Assembly (NCBI RefSeq): GCF_009789195.1
Contig: NZ_WSTC01000001.1
Location: forward strand, 62,001 to 126,000
From: Paenibacillus sp. MMS18-CY102
Lineage (GTDB): Bacteria; Bacillota; Bacilli; Paenibacillales; Paenibacillaceae
Direction: 5' to 3'
DNA: 64,000 nucleotides
Position numbers and translations under genes: made by a program. Positions 63,470 through 64,000 of the stretch are shown one piece after another. Position 1 is the stretch's first letter; every line of letters starts with the position of its first letter. Below the pieces are notes generated by a model. It was not told where the DNA came from and did not search any database. It saw only the letters and a program-made list of their open reading frames with translations.

Positions 63470-64000
63470 TTACCAATTCAATACGGTTGCGCCCCATGTT
63501 AAGCCGCCGCCAAAGCCGACAAGCACGACTGTATCGCCTTCAGCCATTCGCCCTTGCTCTGCAGCTTCTGCTAATGCCACCGGAATGGAGGCCGCAGACA
63601 TGTTGCCATATTTATCAAGATTAATCATGCATTTGTCTTCAGGCATTTCGAGCCTGTTCATTGCCGAATTAATAATCCGGATATTCGCTTGATGGGGAAC
63701 GAGCAAGTCGATGTCGCTCTTGTCCATTCCTGCTTTACGAAGCGCATCCTCAGCAGCTCCGCCCATAATGCGAACCGCAAACTTAAATACGTCATTGCCT
63801 GCCATATGAATATAATGATGTTTGCCTTCTACTGTATCCGATGACGATGGCATGCGCGAACCGCCCCCGCTTACTTTAAGCAATTCACCGCCACTGCCAT
63901 CTGCGCCAAGTTCAAACGACTTAAAGCCGCGCCCCTCAGCTACTTGGCCGAGCACGACCGCACCGGCTCCATCCCCAAACAGGATGCAAGTGTTGCGATC
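63470..64000 (-). CDS. fabH: Beta-ketoacyl-ACP synthase III, C-terminal part (partial)
   Basis: The last 176 residues of FabH are visible; the start lies beyond the right edge. It reads into the window with LFGDGAGAVVLGQ, then has the catalytic His in LLVPHQANIRIIN and Asn in LDKYGNMSAASIPVAL. FabH starts fatty acid synthesis by condensing acyl-CoA with malonyl-ACP; Bacillales forms prefer branched primers. Confidence 0.97.
   Translation of the reverse strand, partial: DRNTCILFGDGAGAVVLGQVAEGRGFKSFELGADGSGGELLKVSGGGSRMPSSSDTVEGKHHYIHMAGNDVFKFAVRIMGGAAEDALRKAGMDKSDIDLLVPHQANIRIINSAMNRLEMPEDKCMINLDKYGNMSAASIPVALAEAAEQGRMAEGDTVVLVGFGGGLTWGATVLNW

Noticed and set aside
1-64000. CRISPR arrays, insertion sequences, prophage, tRNA or rRNA genes
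   Set aside because: No regularly spaced repeats, transposase or integrase motifs, or tRNA cloverleaf sequences were seen; the whole window is syntenic core genome.

Overview
The window looks like a chromosomal core region of an endospore-forming Bacillales bacterium, most likely Paenibacillus or a close relative such as Cohnella. The evidence is the gene order, which follows the Bacillus subtilis fabH-to-tsf stretch, the Bacillus-type chemotaxis set (CheC, CheD, FliY instead of FliN), CodY, strong AGGAGG ribosome binding sites, and a base composition close to half GC by eye. Almost every gene lies on the minus strand, so the biology reads from right to left. The one clear exception is comM. 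I see no tRNA, rRNA, CRISPR array, insertion sequence or prophage.

Right part (about 49-64 kb): fatty acid synthesis (partial fabH, fabD, fabG, acpP, fabF), then rnc; after a strong hairpin, a terminator and a new promoter come smc and ftsY; then a promoter with a consensus -35 drives ylxM-ffh-rpsP-khpA to a terminator; then rimM-trmD, and rplS with its own leader and terminator, then lepB and rbgA. This is lipid supply, chromosome condensation, signal-recognition-particle targeting and ribosome assembly.

Middle part (about 33-48 kb): rnhB, then ylqG-ylqH, a second FliK-like/FlhB-like pair behind a perfect sigma-D -10 box, then yraN, the convergent comM, the succinyl-CoA synthetase operon sucCD, dprA, topA, trmFO, hslV, hslU and codY. 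ComM, YraN and DprA are linked to DNA uptake and recombination in other bacteria. Both comM and dprA have a hairpin that buries the ribosome binding site. CodV/XerC, which B. subtilis carries between trmFO and hslV, is absent here.

Left part (about 1-32.6 kb): the fla/che operon from flgB to sigD, in order flgB flgC fliE fliF fliG fliH fliI fliJ ylxF fliK flgD (TIGR02530 protein) flgE flbD fliL fliM fliY cheY fliO/Z fliP fliQ fliR flhB flhA flhF flhG cheB cheA cheW cheC cheD, a small membrane protein, and sigD. It encodes basal body, hook, export gate, switch and chemosensory core, and ends with the late flagellar sigma factor. A tail of four genes follows: a FapA/DUF342 protein, a small disordered protein, a SwrB-like protein and an MltG-like protein lacking the catalytic domain. 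A terminator separates them from rpsB and the first codons of tsf.

The most interesting non-routine signals are: the paired ribosome-binding-site hairpins on comM and dprA; the sigma-D box in front of the second export-switch pair ylqGH; three mutually complementary repeats in the flgB leader; tandem 11-bp repeats two helical turns apart in the sucC-comM intergenic region; and an RbgA whose G4 box lacks its Asn.
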